A stretch of 64,000 nucleotides of DNA from SIAQ01 sp964484265 (lineage in GTDB: Bacteria > Planctomycetota > Planctomycetia > Gemmatales > Gemmataceae). Positions 43,378 to 52,526 of this stretch are shown piece after piece (position 1 is the first letter of the stretch; each line of letters opens with the position of its first letter). The notes beneath the pieces were generated by a model. That model was given only the letters and a program-made list of their open reading frames with translations, had not been told where the DNA came from and did no database searches. The stretch lies in assembly GCA_964484265.1 (NCBI GenBank), contig CAZAFH010000028.1, positions 1 through 64,000 of the forward strand, written 5' to 3'. Made by a program: the position numbers and the translations under genes.

Positions 43378-44841
43378 CTAGTTTGGCACCTCAGGCTCGG
43401 CCGGCGCGGGTAACGCTTTTTGGCGGCGCAATCCGATATCCCATAGTTGGACGCCGATGTCGATTCCCGCCGGACTGGATTGCGTGTGGTCGATCTTGCC
43501 GTCGTCGTCTTTCCCGTCCGGACCGATCGAGTAGATCACGACACCGTCCTTCGTGTGGCGAAACCGCAGCGGCTGATTATCAATCGGGTCACGCGGCAAT
43601 TCGGTGAGGAAGCCCTTTCTCACGAGAACATCGAGCGACTTGGGCCAGGTACGCTGCGGATGCTGGAGGCGATAGCGCTCACACGTAACGGCGACCGCGG
43701 CGGAGAGCAGCAAGCCGCGCACGCGTCCCTCGGCAGCGTTCGTCGTCACTGTAGCCGGGCCAAACATTGCCGAGAGGCTGTTTTTTTTCTCGGCAAGCGA
43801 ATCTTGATGCTCGCGCAACATTGCCTTGCGCTCGTGGTAAGGCTGCTTAAAGATTTCGACGATTGCCGTGTTGTTTCGTAGATGATCCGGATACTGCCTC
43901 AAAATGGATTGCGGGAATACTCCGGCGCCAAATTCCGCCAGGCCGTCAAAAAAGCCCGCGCCGCCTCGGCCGTTCACCCAACCCTTGAGGCTGAGCTTGC
44001 CAGTGCGAACGCCTTCGAAGAACTGGTGCTGCCCCGCGCGCTCGCCTCGCAATGCAGGGACTGCGGAAACGCCGTGGAATTCCACCAGCAATCGTTTCTG
44101 CATACTCGCCAGCGCCGAGTCGCTTGCTTCGCCCTGCGCTAGCGTGCGTTCAAGGACGCCGACAGCATTTCTGTACATCGCGCATTGAATCAAAAATCCG
44201 ATCACGAGCGGATCATCGCGAAAAACGCATCCCAGGGATAGGCATGAGTTGCACGATTGCAATGCGTTGTCCATTTCATCGTCTTGTGCCAACAGTTTCG
44301 CGTCGTGAGTCAGCCATTCGCCAAGAATGCGCATGTCTTGGTGGTCAGGCAGCACAGTCTGGAAGAAATTCTCTGCAAATACAACCGGAATTCGGCCCCG
44401 AGTGTACTTTCGCAAGTCACGGGCGTCGCCGAGGCGCTTGCCGATGCGTTGAAAGGTCGCGCGCAGGAATTTGACTTGTTCGAAGTTCAACTGCGCATTG
44501 GCGGGATAATCCTCCGGAAAGAGAGCCGTGTAACGCTGTGCCGGCAGCGTGTTGAAGACTTTTCCCGGCGCCAGGATTCGCATCGCCGCCAGGGCGAGGT
44601 TCTCGTTGTCCGGAATCGGCTCGCGGTCGGCGAGGATCTGCTCCAGACGCCACCGGAGATCGGTAGCGGCAGTCTCGTCCTCGGCGGCTTGCCAGTCGTT
44701 GTTCGTGGTGATACGCAGCCATCCGAGATAGGCCGCCGGCGTCAACATCAACACCAGCAACCCAGCGAGCCAATATCGCCAGCGACGACGCCGCGGTCGG
44801 GGCGTGGAAGGTGGCGAATTGTCCGAGGATGTGTAGGACAT
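43378..44841 (-). CDS. Hypothetical membrane-anchored protein
   Basis: A 487-aa protein I cannot assign. It has a basic N-terminal lead (PRPRRRRWRY), one transmembrane helix (about 23-42), and a large extracytoplasmic domain. Near the C-terminus (about 395-450) it has CERYRLQHPQRTWPKSLDVL, then PIDNQPLRF and YSIGPDGKDDDG, a motif set I associate with planctomycete hypothetical proteins and with the C-termini of pseudopilin-like proteins. It lies 115 bp upstream of ppk1 in the same direction. Confidence 0.75.
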   Translation of the reverse strand: MSYTSSDNSPPSTPRPRRRRWRYWLAGLLVLMLTPAAYLGWLRITTNNDWQAAEDETAATDLRWRLEQILADREPIPDNENLALAAMRILAPGKVFNTLPAQRYTALFPEDYPANAQLNFEQVKFLRATFQRIGKRLGDARDLRKYTRGRIPVVFAENFFQTVLPDHQDMRILGEWLTHDAKLLAQDDEMDNALQSCNSCLSLGCVFRDDPLVIGFLIQCAMYRNAVGVLERTLAQGEASDSALASMQKRLLVEFHGVSAVPALRGERAGQHQFFEGVRTGKLSLKGWVNGRGGAGFFDGLAEFGAGVFPQSILRQYPDHLRNNTAIVEIFKQPYHERKAMLREHQDSLAEKKNSLSAMFGPATVTTNAAEGRVRGLLLSAAVAVTCERYRLQHPQRTWPKSLDVLVRKGFLTELPRDPIDNQPLRFRHTKDGVVIYSIGPDGKDDDGKIDHTQSSPAGIDIGVQLWDIGLRRQKALPAPAEPEVPN

Positions 44842-44932
44842 GATGACGGTCCCAGATTTCGCGGCGAATTCATGCTCTTGGCCACACTGTATTCGCGAAC
44901 TGTTGGCGAATATTAGCGGCCCAATTAATTAT

Positions 44933-45349
44933 TCATGATTCTTCGCGCTCGGGACGATAAACCGCGAAAGAATCCTCCGTTTCCCACAATTTCACTTCGA
45001 TTACGGGAAAGCCCTGTCTGGCGACATGATCGTAGATGAGCTTCGCGATATTCTCGGCCGTGGGGTTGACATCGATCACGAAGACCGGTTCGCCTTGCTG
45101 CTTGAGCGTCGGCAGGATCGGGTCGTCGTGGTGGAGGATCATGCGATGATCGAGATTGGCGTCGATCCACGTGCTGACGACGCGCTTGATCGTCGAGAAA
45201 TCGACGACCATGCCGAGCGAGTCGAGGCGATCCGCTTCAAGCGTAATAATCGCTCGACCATTATGGCCATGAAGGTGCTTGCACTTGCCATCGTAATTCA
45301 GCAGACGATGCCCGTAGCAAAATCGAATCTCGCGCGTCACCTGGAACAT
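44933..45349 (-). CDS. queD: 6-carboxytetrahydropterin synthase/6-pyruvoyltetrahydropterin synthase
   Basis: A 138-aa enzyme of the QueD/PTPS family that converts dihydroneopterin triphosphate in queuosine (or pterin) synthesis. Zinc ligands are His14 (YGHRL) and His27/His29 (HLHGHNG); Cys23 just before is the catalytic cysteine of QueD types. LDHRMILHHDDP and PTAENIAKLIY are also conserved. GGAGG lies eight bases before the ATG at 45349; the frame runs on upstream over murB but is spurious there. Other queuosine genes are not in the window. Confidence 0.93.
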   Translation of the reverse strand: MFQVTREIRFCYGHRLLNYDGKCKHLHGHNGRAIITLEADRLDSLGMVVDFSTIKRVVSTWIDANLDHRMILHHDDPILPTLKQQGEPVFVIDVNPTAENIAKLIYDHVARQGFPVIEVKLWETEDSFAVYRPEREES

Positions 45350-45491
45350 TCGAGAACCTCCATGGAATGGACCGTAGAACATTATACGTCCTGGTAAGCC
45401 GATTGAGATTGACCGTCTCATCGTCACGTTCGAAGGCGAGCGGCGTTTGAGGTCATACAATGATGAACAGTTCGCAAACACGGAGACACGC

Positions 45492-46388
45492 ATGGCCTCG
45501 TCGAATATTGCCGATGAATTCAAGGATTTCGCCGACTTTACCAAGTTCAATGCTCCGCTCGGCCGGCACACGCCGCTCGGCGTCGGCGGCGCCGTCGAAG
45601 TTCTCGTGCAGCCTCGTTCGCGCGATGAACTCGCCGCTGTCATTCGCCGATGCTCGGCAAAGCAACTGCAATACCGCATCCTGGGCAGCGGGGGCAATAT
45701 TCTGGTGCGAGACGAGGGCGTCTCGGGCATCGTGTTGCGGCTGGTCACGCCGGCCTTCACTCAGGTCAGTGTCGAGAAGCGATCGGTGAAGGCCGGGTCC
45801 GGCGCCACCCTGGCGTCGCTTATCGCCCACTCGTGCCGTAACGGCCTGGCGGGGCTGGAGTCCCTCGTCGGCCTACCGGGAACCGTAGGCGGCGCGCTGC
45901 TTCTCAACGCCGGCGATCGCAACTCGGACATTGGCCAACTCGTCCGCCGGGTCGAAGTCATCGACAGCCAGGGCAATGTACAAACCCGCGAGCACGACGA
46001 GATTCGCTTTACCTCGTCGGGGACGATTCTCGACGATCCAGTGCTCATTTCGGCCGAATTCGCACTCGAAAGTGACAATCGCGAAACGATCACGAAACGT
46101 CTGCGCAAGGCATGGATTCAATACAAGGCCACGCAGCCGTTCAGCTACCAGCGAGCGGCACGGATCTTCAAGAACCCGCCTGGCCTTAATGCGGGCGTAA
46201 TGATCGAGCAAGCGGGTCTGATCGCCACCAAGGTCGGCGCCGTCGCCATCAGCGAGCGAAATCCCAACTACATCGTCGTGGAGTCCGGCGCGACGACGCG
46301 CGATGTGCTGCGGCTCATCGACATGATCCGCACTCGCGTTCACGACCGATTCCACATCGATCTCGAGTTGGCGATTTCAATCTGGTAA
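45492..46388 (+). CDS. murB: MurB-like UDP-N-acetylenolpyruvoylglucosamine reductase homologue
   Basis: A 298-aa FAD-binding protein. The FAD domain is clear (TPLGVGGAVEVLVQP, LGSGGNILVRDEG, GLESLVGLPGTVGGALLLNA). The C-terminal substrate domain has RIFKNPPGLNAGVMIEQAGL. Against the family motifs as I know them, three catalytic positions look changed: the YR of FxYRxS reads SS (RFTSSGTIL), the Ser/Cys before xFKNP reads Arg, and the Glu of LxxEV reads Ala (LELAISIW). The fold assignment is firm; enzymatic activity is uncertain. It is followed by an ftsQ-like gene, as in division and cell wall clusters. Start at 45492 follows GGAG. Confidence 0.85.
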   Translation: MASSNIADEFKDFADFTKFNAPLGRHTPLGVGGAVEVLVQPRSRDELAAVIRRCSAKQLQYRILGSGGNILVRDEGVSGIVLRLVTPAFTQVSVEKRSVKAGSGATLASLIAHSCRNGLAGLESLVGLPGTVGGALLLNAGDRNSDIGQLVRRVEVIDSQGNVQTREHDEIRFTSSGTILDDPVLISAEFALESDNRETITKRLRKAWIQYKATQPFSYQRAARIFKNPPGLNAGVMIEQAGLIATKVGAVAISERNPNYIVVESGATTRDVLRLIDMIRTRVHDRFHIDLELAISIW

Positions 46389-46437
46389 TCGCGCGACCAG
46401 GAATGCGTGAAGCGATGCACGGAGGAGATGTCGCGCC

Positions 46438-47013
46438 ATGAAGAACAAAAAAAAATCCCCTGACGATGCCTCTTCGTTCCGCGCGTGGATGTGGAAGACC
46501 GGTTTGCTGACGCTTTGCATCGCGCTCTTGCTTCTCGGCGTTGTGTCGCTCAGTCGTTGGGGCCGCGATTACCTGTATGACCGCGAGCGCTATCATGTGG
46601 CATTCGGCGAGATCGAATGCACCCCGCCGGAGGTCATGGATCGAACGAAATTTCTGGACCAGGTGCATTATTATTCGCGCCTGCCTGCGAAGCTGAATGT
46701 GCTGGACGACGAACTTGCCGATCATCTTCGCGACGGATTCGCCAAGCACCCCTGGGTGGAACGCGTCGACGACGTAGAGATCTCGCCGCCAAAACGCGTT
46801 CAGGTGAAGCTGACCTTCCGCACCCCGGTGCTGGCCGTGAAGTACAAGGACAAACTTCACGCGGTGGATGGCCACGGCGTCCGCTTGCCGAGCGATGCTC
46901 CGACACGCGACCTGCCGATCTACGACGGCGAGGCGGAGAAGCCTGCCGTGCCCGAAGGCACTCGCTGGGGCGACCCGAACGTCGAAGCCGCCGCGAGAAA
47001 ATTGAAACGATAA
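46438..47013 (+). CDS. ftsQ: FtsQ/DivIB-like cell division protein
   Basis: A 191-aa protein with a short cytoplasmic lead (KNKKKS), one transmembrane helix (about 18-37) and a POTRA-like extracytoplasmic domain. The features are LADHLRDGFAKHPWVERVDD, VEISPPKRVQVKLTFRTPV and KYKDKLHAVDGHGVRLP, matching the FtsQ pattern of POTRA plus beta domain. It is shorter than typical FtsQ at the C-terminus. Position right after murB matches the dcw cluster order. Most planctomycetes lack FtsZ, so this retention is noteworthy. Confidence 0.7.
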   Translation: MKNKKKSPDDASSFRAWMWKTGLLTLCIALLLLGVVSLSRWGRDYLYDRERYHVAFGEIECTPPEVMDRTKFLDQVHYYSRLPAKLNVLDDELADHLRDGFAKHPWVERVDDVEISPPKRVQVKLTFRTPVLAVKYKDKLHAVDGHGVRLPSDAPTRDLPIYDGEAEKPAVPEGTRWGDPNVEAAARKLKR

Positions 47014-47062
47014 ATCGTTTGCATTTGCAACCGTCAAACAGAATGCCAAAGGAGTTCAAACC

Positions 47063-48064
47063 ATGAAAGCAGCGATTCTGGATACGCCAGGCGGCCCTGA
47101 GGTTCTGCGCTGGGCCGACATGCCGACACCGACGCCAAAGGACAACGAAATCCTGATTCGTGTCAGTGTCGCCGCTTTGAATCCGATCGACACCTACATC
47201 CGGTCCGGCATGGTGAAGATGGCTCTGCCGACGCCCTTCATCACGGGTTCAGATGTTGCGGGCACGATCGAGGCGGTCGGGCCGGGCGCCAGGCGATTCA
47301 AGGTCGGCGATCGCGTTTGGGGGTCCAATCAAGGACTGCTGGGCCGGCAGGGCACGTGTGCTGAGTATGTATGTGCCAGCGAGGAGTTTTTCTATTCCAC
47401 GCCCACTGGCACGACCGATGAAGAAGCCGCCGCCGTCGCGCTTGTCGGCATCACGGCTCACCTCGGCCTTTTTCAACGCTGTGGCCTTAAAGCGGGCGAG
47501 ACCGTATTCGTCAACGGCGGCACGGGAGGCGTCGGCTCGATGGTCGTGCAGTTCGCCAAGGCCGTCGGCGCGAAGGCCATCACGACCGTCGGTTCACCCG
47601 AAAAGGCCAAGCTCTGCCAATCGTGGGGCACCGACCTCGTGCTCAATTACAAGACGGACGACATTCCTGCCCGGGTCAAGGAATTCACCGACGGCCAGGG
47701 TGTCAACGTCTGGTACGAAACACAAAGGGAACCGGACTTCATCAAAACCGTGGACCTTCTCGCGCCGCGCGGCCGCATGGTCGTGATGGCGGGCAGGCAG
47801 GCGCAGCCGACGTTTCCGGTCGGGCCGTTTTACGTGAAGGGCCTGGCGCTGCACGGCTTCGCGATGTTCAACGCCACCCCAGATGAGCAGCGTGCCTGTG
47901 CGGACGATATCAACCGCTGGTTCACGGCAAAGAAGCTGCACATCCCGATCGGCAAGACCTACAAACTCGCCGAAGCCGCCGCCGCCCATCGCTTCCTGGA
48001 AGAAAACACACTGCAAAAAGCCGGCACACTCACAGGAAAAGTGATCCTCAAGCCCAACGGGTGA
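47063..48064 (+). CDS. Zinc-independent quinone oxidoreductase (MDR family)
   Basis: A 333-aa medium-chain dehydrogenase/reductase of the NADPH:quinone oxidoreductase type. It begins with MKAAILDTPGGPEVLRW and has the GSDVAGTIEAVG segment and the nucleotide-binding FVNGGTGGVGSMVVQFAK. The zinc-binding cysteines of alcohol dehydrogenases are absent. It probably reduces quinones or enones with NADPH. It follows ftsQ by 50 bp in the same direction but is not functionally linked in any obvious way. Confidence 0.9.
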   Translation: MKAAILDTPGGPEVLRWADMPTPTPKDNEILIRVSVAALNPIDTYIRSGMVKMALPTPFITGSDVAGTIEAVGPGARRFKVGDRVWGSNQGLLGRQGTCAEYVCASEEFFYSTPTGTTDEEAAAVALVGITAHLGLFQRCGLKAGETVFVNGGTGGVGSMVVQFAKAVGAKAITTVGSPEKAKLCQSWGTDLVLNYKTDDIPARVKEFTDGQGVNVWYETQREPDFIKTVDLLAPRGRMVVMAGRQAQPTFPVGPFYVKGLALHGFAMFNATPDEQRACADDINRWFTAKKLHIPIGKTYKLAEAAAAHRFLEENTLQKAGTLTGKVILKPNG

Positions 48065-48121
48065 GCGCAGCGAACCCTTGGGATCATCGATGTCGAAATC
48101 ACTACTCGCGGGGATTCAGTC

Positions 48122-49489
48122 ATGCCACGTGTAATTGCCCTCTTGATGCTGCTCGCAACAAGTGTTGCCCGAGCCGATGTCCCCGACGGGTTCATGTCGA
48201 TGTTCAACGGCAAGGACCTTTCCGAATGGAACGGCAGCCCGACCTACTGGAAGGTCGAAAACGGCGTTCTCACGGGCACTACGGATGGCTCTCTCAAGTT
48301 CAACCGCTTCATCGTCTGGCGCGGCGGCAAGGTGAAGAATTTCGAATGGCGGGCCAAGGTGCGCGTCTCCCCCGGCGGCAATAGCGGCCTGCAATACCGC
48401 AGCGTCGAACGGCCTGACCTCGGCGAATCGGTCGTCGTCGGCTACCAGTGCGACGTCGTTTCCAATCGCACCGATTACAACGGCATGCTCTACGAGGAAC
48501 GCGGCCGACGCATTCTCGCCCATACCGGCGAAAAAGTCATCATCGACACCGAAGGCCAACCCTGGGTCATGGGCAAGCTGGACGTCAAGGAATTCAAGGC
48601 CGGCGAATGGCATGACTTCCGCGTTCTTGTCGAAGGCAATCACCATCGCCACTGGATCGATGGCCATCAGACGGTGGACGTTATCGACCTCGACGAGAAG
48701 GGCCGCAAGCTCGAAGGCATCCTTGGCATGCAGGTGCATGTCGGCCCGAAGATGACGATCGAGTACAAGGATTTGTACCTGAAAAAGCTCGCCGACAATC
48801 TGCCGCTCGTCAACGCGACGCAGGCGCCGATTCCGAAGACCGCCGTCAAAGTCGTCCCGCAGGGCAAAGGCAAGGCCAAGAAAAAAACAGCGCAAGGCGG
48901 CGCGGTGACCTGGAATATCGACAACCTGAAATCGATCGGCGGCCACGCGGTGACCGTCGTCGGCAAGCCGCGCGTCATCGAAACCGACCGAGGCAAGGCG
49001 ATCGAGTTTGACGGCCGCGGCGATGGACTGTTCGTCGCCGCCAATCCGCTCGCGGGACTCAAGGTGTTCACCGTCGAGGTCATCTTTCGCCCCACGGCAG
49101 GCGGGCCGAAGGAGCAACGCTTCCTTCACTTTCAGCCCACCGGAACCGAGGATCGCCTGCTCTTTGAAACTCGCTTGACACCGGACAACAAGTGGTTCCT
49201 CGACACCTATGTCGAATCGGGAAAAGCGAAACAGACGCTCTTCGCAGACAAACACCTGCACGCACTCGGCGCCTGGCAGCATGCAGCAATCGTCGTGGAC
49301 GGCAAGTCGATGCGCCATTTCGTCGCGGGCAATCAGGAACTCGCCGGGGATATCGATTTCGTTCCACTCAAGGCCGGACAAACTTCGATCGGCGTGCGCT
49401 TCAACCAGGTCTACTGGTATCAAGGCGCGATTCGGCAAATCCGCGTAACGCCCTCCGTGCTCCAACCCGCTGAATTCCTACGCCCGTGA
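48122..49489 (+). CDS. Secreted DUF1080 protein with C-terminal LamG-like domain
   Basis: A 455-aa protein with a signal peptide (about 1-18). Residues about 20-225 form a DUF1080 (3-keto-disaccharide hydrolase-like) domain, with FMSMFNGKDLSEWNG, GGNSGLQYRS, GYQCDVV and HHRHWIDGHQTVDV. A Lys-rich linker near 245-258 leads to a concanavalin/LamG-like domain (about 265-450) with VFTVEVIFRP and WQHAAIVVDG. It probably binds or cleaves glycans outside the cell. It leads a run of exported carbohydrate-related genes. Confidence 0.9.
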   Translation: MPRVIALLMLLATSVARADVPDGFMSMFNGKDLSEWNGSPTYWKVENGVLTGTTDGSLKFNRFIVWRGGKVKNFEWRAKVRVSPGGNSGLQYRSVERPDLGESVVVGYQCDVVSNRTDYNGMLYEERGRRILAHTGEKVIIDTEGQPWVMGKLDVKEFKAGEWHDFRVLVEGNHHRHWIDGHQTVDVIDLDEKGRKLEGILGMQVHVGPKMTIEYKDLYLKKLADNLPLVNATQAPIPKTAVKVVPQGKGKAKKKTAQGGAVTWNIDNLKSIGGHAVTVVGKPRVIETDRGKAIEFDGRGDGLFVAANPLAGLKVFTVEVIFRPTAGGPKEQRFLHFQPTGTEDRLLFETRLTPDNKWFLDTYVESGKAKQTLFADKHLHALGAWQHAAIVVDGKSMRHFVAGNQELAGDIDFVPLKAGQTSIGVRFNQVYWYQGAIRQIRVTPSVLQPAEFLRP

Positions 49490-49498
49490 TCATTCCTT

Positions 49499-49530
49499 GG
49501 CGAGCGGGTTGGCGTCAGCCCCCTGATTCT
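49499..49530. repeat. Single-arm copy of the GGCGAGCGGG-GCGTCAGCC repeat
   Basis: GGCGAGCGGGTTGGCGTCAG then CCCCCTGATTCT matches the arms of the inverted repeat at 25467-25541. It sits in the 74-bp gap between the DUF1080 gene and the dehydrogenase/cytochrome gene. No second arm is present. Confidence 0.75.
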
Positions 49531-49563
49531 GCGGCCTTCCCCTTCTTTTGCGGTATCCCCACC

Positions 49564-52488
49564 ATGCGAACAATCTTGATTTTTCCCCTGCTCTCGGCCG
49601 CCGCTGTCTTTCTCGGAATCGCGACCTATGCCGACGAATCGCCACGCAAGATCGGCCTGCAAAAACGCGTTGCATGGACAACATCACGGCTCACCGGTTC
49701 GCTGGAGACGCCGCCGCCCTATCGCACCGAGCGGATCTTTGATGCGCTCAAATTCGCCGAGCCGGTCACGATTGCACGGATGCCAGGCGCGGATCGCCAG
49801 TTCGTTCTCGAATTGCGCGGCAAGCTCTATTCGTTTCCCGACGATCCCACGACCAAGCAACTCGATCTGGTGGCTGACTTCGCCAAGATTCCGGGGCACT
49901 ACCGAAGCTATGGGCTGGCATTTCACCCGCGCTTTCAGGAGAATCGATTCGTCTACGTTTGCTACGTTTTGAAGGCAAACAATCCAAAAGGCTCGCGGGT
50001 ATCTCGTTTCAAACTCACGAACACCGACAGGCCGCGACTCGATCTGCAAAGCGAAACCCTGATTGTCGATTGGCCCTCCGGCGGGCATAACGGCGGCTGC
50101 TTGCAGTTCGGCAAGGATGGCTGCCTTTACATCTCCACTGGCGATGGTTCATCTCCACACCCGCCCGATGGTCTGAACACGGGGCAGGACATCAGCGATC
50201 TGCTCTCGTCGATTCTGCGTATCGACGTCGATCGCGCGGATCCCGGCAAGCAATACGCGATTCCCAAGGACAACCCCTTCGTCGCCATGTCCGGCGCGCG
50301 CGGCGAGGTGTGGGCTTACGGACTGCGCAACCCGTGGAAGATGTCATTCGATCGCAAGACAGGCGACCTCTGGGTCGGTGATGTCGGCTGGGAAATGTGG
50401 GAGTACGTCTTCCGCGTCGAACGCGGCGGAAACTATGGCTGGAGCATCGTCGAAGGCAGGCAGCCCGTTCGCCCCGACACCAAGCGCGGCCCCACGCCCA
50501 TCTCGCCGCCCATCGTCGATCATCCGCACACTGAGAGCCGATCGCTCACGGGCGGCCTGTTCTATTACGGCAAATCGCTGAAGGATCTGCATGGCGCTTA
50601 TATCTACGGCGATTACGTCACCGGCAAACTGTGGGGCCTGCGCTACGACGGCAAAAAGGTCACCTGGCAGAAACACCTCGCCGACTCGCCGCTCCAAGTC
50701 ATCGACTTCGGCGAGGGACACGACGGCGAACTCTACATCCTCGAGCACGGCGGAACGATCAATCGGCTCGTCGTAAATGCTTCCGCGAAGGTCAACCTGA
50801 ACTTCCCGCGCAAACTTAGCGAAACGGGGCTTTACGTATCCGTCAAAGGACACACGCCGGCGGCAGGCGTATTGACCTACTCGATCAACGCCGAACCCTG
50901 GGCGGACCATGCCACGATGGAACGCCTCTTCGCGTCGCCTGGCACGCCGAAACTCGCGACCTACACGACAGCGAATCTGCAAGCGGGCATCGTCAAGGGT
51001 GCGTGGATCTACCCCACGGACACGGTGTTGGCAAAGACGCTCTCGCTCGAAATGGAACGCGGCAATCCCGCCAGCCTGCGCCGCCTGGAAACGCAGGTGC
51101 TGCACCGCGATGGACCCGACTGGCGAGCCTACACCTACATGTGGAATGACGAGCAAACCGACGCCGTGCTCGTCGGTCCGGATGGGTTCGACCGCACCTA
51201 CGTCATCAAAGACGCGTCGGCGCCAAACGGTACCCGGCAACAGACCTGGCGTTTCGCCAGCCGCACTGAATGCCTCGTCTGCCACACGACCCGGGCCGGA
51301 TCGATCCTTGGCTTCAATATCCCCCAACTCAATCGCCCGCATACCTATGGCAAGTTAGACGGTGACCAACTTGCCACGCTCGCTCATCTCGACCTGTTCG
51401 AGCAGAAGCCAATCGAGCCAGTCCCGCGCATCGCTAACCCGTTCGATCGCAAAGCTAGCATAGACGATCGCGCCCGCGCCTACCTGCACACGAATTGCGC
51501 CCACTGCCATCGGCGCGGCGGCGGTGGCACGGCGGTCTTCGAGTTGCAATACGATCTGCCGCTCCCAAAAACGCTCATGGTCGGAACGCCGCCGGCACAG
51601 GGAACATTCGGCATTCACAGCGCCATGAACGTTGCCGCCGGTGATCCATTCCGGTCCGTAATCTATTACCGTATGGCCAAGCTCGGCCGCGGCCGGATGC
51701 CGTACTTCGGATCGAACGTGATCGACGAAGCTGGCTTGACGCTCATCCACGACTGGATCAAATCGCTCGACCCGCAGGCAAAGCTGACCTCGCTTTCCGA
51801 GGCTCAGCGTTCCGCTCTCACCGAAATTAAGACGCCTGCCCGATCCAAAGCGGCGGCCACGCGGCTATTGTCGTCGCCCAGCGGCGCTCTCGCCCTGCTC
51901 CACGCATTCGACACGCGCCGAATGCCCGACGCGACCCGTAAGGCGATCTTGGCAGAGGCGACGATGCATTCCGATGCCGACGTGCGCGACCTGTTTGAGC
52001 GCTTCGTGCCGGAAGAGCAACGTGCCAAGCGTCTCGGGTCGGTCGTCAAGCCCGCGGAACTCCTTGCCTTGAAGGGCGACATCAACCGTGGCCGCAAAGT
52101 GTTCCTCGAAACCGGCCGATGCGTGAACTGCCATCGTACCGACGGTATTGGTAATGACATCGGACCCGATCTGCGCCAGATCGGCAAAAAACTCGATCGG
52201 GCCAAGATCCTCGATAGCATTCTCAATCCATCCAAGAACATTGAGCCAGAATACGTCACCTATCTGTTCGAAATGAAAAGCGGCATGGTTTACTCGGGCT
52301 TGATTGTCAGCAAAAACAAAACGGAGATTGTCATGAAAGACGTCCAGGGCAAAATCGCCGCCCTGGCAGTTGACGACATCGAAACGCTCTCGCCGCAACG
52401 CAACTCGCTGATGCCCGAACTGCTCTTCCGCGACATGACTGCCCAGGAACTCGCGGACTTGGTGGAATACTTGGCGTCACGCCGGTAG
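49564..52488 (+). CDS. Secreted sugar dehydrogenase fused to multi-CxxCH cytochrome domains
   Basis: A 974-aa exported protein with a signal peptide (about 1-22). Residues about 55-410 form a six-bladed glucose/sorbosone dehydrogenase propeller (GLAFHPRFQENRFVYVCYV, SGGHNGGCLQFGKDGCLY in pieces, AYGLRNPWKMSFDR). A middle region has CLVCH at 570 and CAHCH at 645, in sequence typical of planctomycete secreted proteins. The C-terminal domain (about 835-974) has CVNCH at 853 and matches the heme-binding TIGR02603-type domain. It likely oxidises sugars and passes electrons through bound hemes. The ATG at 49564 starts the signal peptide. Confidence 0.92.
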   Translation: MRTILIFPLLSAAAVFLGIATYADESPRKIGLQKRVAWTTSRLTGSLETPPPYRTERIFDALKFAEPVTIARMPGADRQFVLELRGKLYSFPDDPTTKQLDLVADFAKIPGHYRSYGLAFHPRFQENRFVYVCYVLKANNPKGSRVSRFKLTNTDRPRLDLQSETLIVDWPSGGHNGGCLQFGKDGCLYISTGDGSSPHPPDGLNTGQDISDLLSSILRIDVDRADPGKQYAIPKDNPFVAMSGARGEVWAYGLRNPWKMSFDRKTGDLWVGDVGWEMWEYVFRVERGGNYGWSIVEGRQPVRPDTKRGPTPISPPIVDHPHTESRSLTGGLFYYGKSLKDLHGAYIYGDYVTGKLWGLRYDGKKVTWQKHLADSPLQVIDFGEGHDGELYILEHGGTINRLVVNASAKVNLNFPRKLSETGLYVSVKGHTPAAGVLTYSINAEPWADHATMERLFASPGTPKLATYTTANLQAGIVKGAWIYPTDTVLAKTLSLEMERGNPASLRRLETQVLHRDGPDWRAYTYMWNDEQTDAVLVGPDGFDRTYVIKDASAPNGTRQQTWRFASRTECLVCHTTRAGSILGFNIPQLNRPHTYGKLDGDQLATLAHLDLFEQKPIEPVPRIANPFDRKASIDDRARAYLHTNCAHCHRRGGGGTAVFELQYDLPLPKTLMVGTPPAQGTFGIHSAMNVAAGDPFRSVIYYRMAKLGRGRMPYFGSNVIDEAGLTLIHDWIKSLDPQAKLTSLSEAQRSALTEIKTPARSKAAATRLLSSPSGALALLHAFDTRRMPDATRKAILAEATMHSDADVRDLFERFVPEEQRAKRLGSVVKPAELLALKGDINRGRKVFLETGRCVNCHRTDGIGNDIGPDLRQIGKKLDRAKILDSILNPSKNIEPEYVTYLFEMKSGMVYSGLIVSKNKTEIVMKDVQGKIAALAVDDIETLSPQRNSLMPELLFRDMTAQELADLVEYLASRR

Positions 52489-52526
52489 TCGAACGTGCTT
52501 GAAACTCGATCCACGGAGAACCCATC

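Noticed and set aside
48116..49465. A 449-codon open frame on the minus strand opposite the DUF1080 gene
   Set aside because: The plus-strand protein has a signal peptide and clear domains. The minus frame shows no recognisable motif and is open because of codon bias in high-GC DNA.
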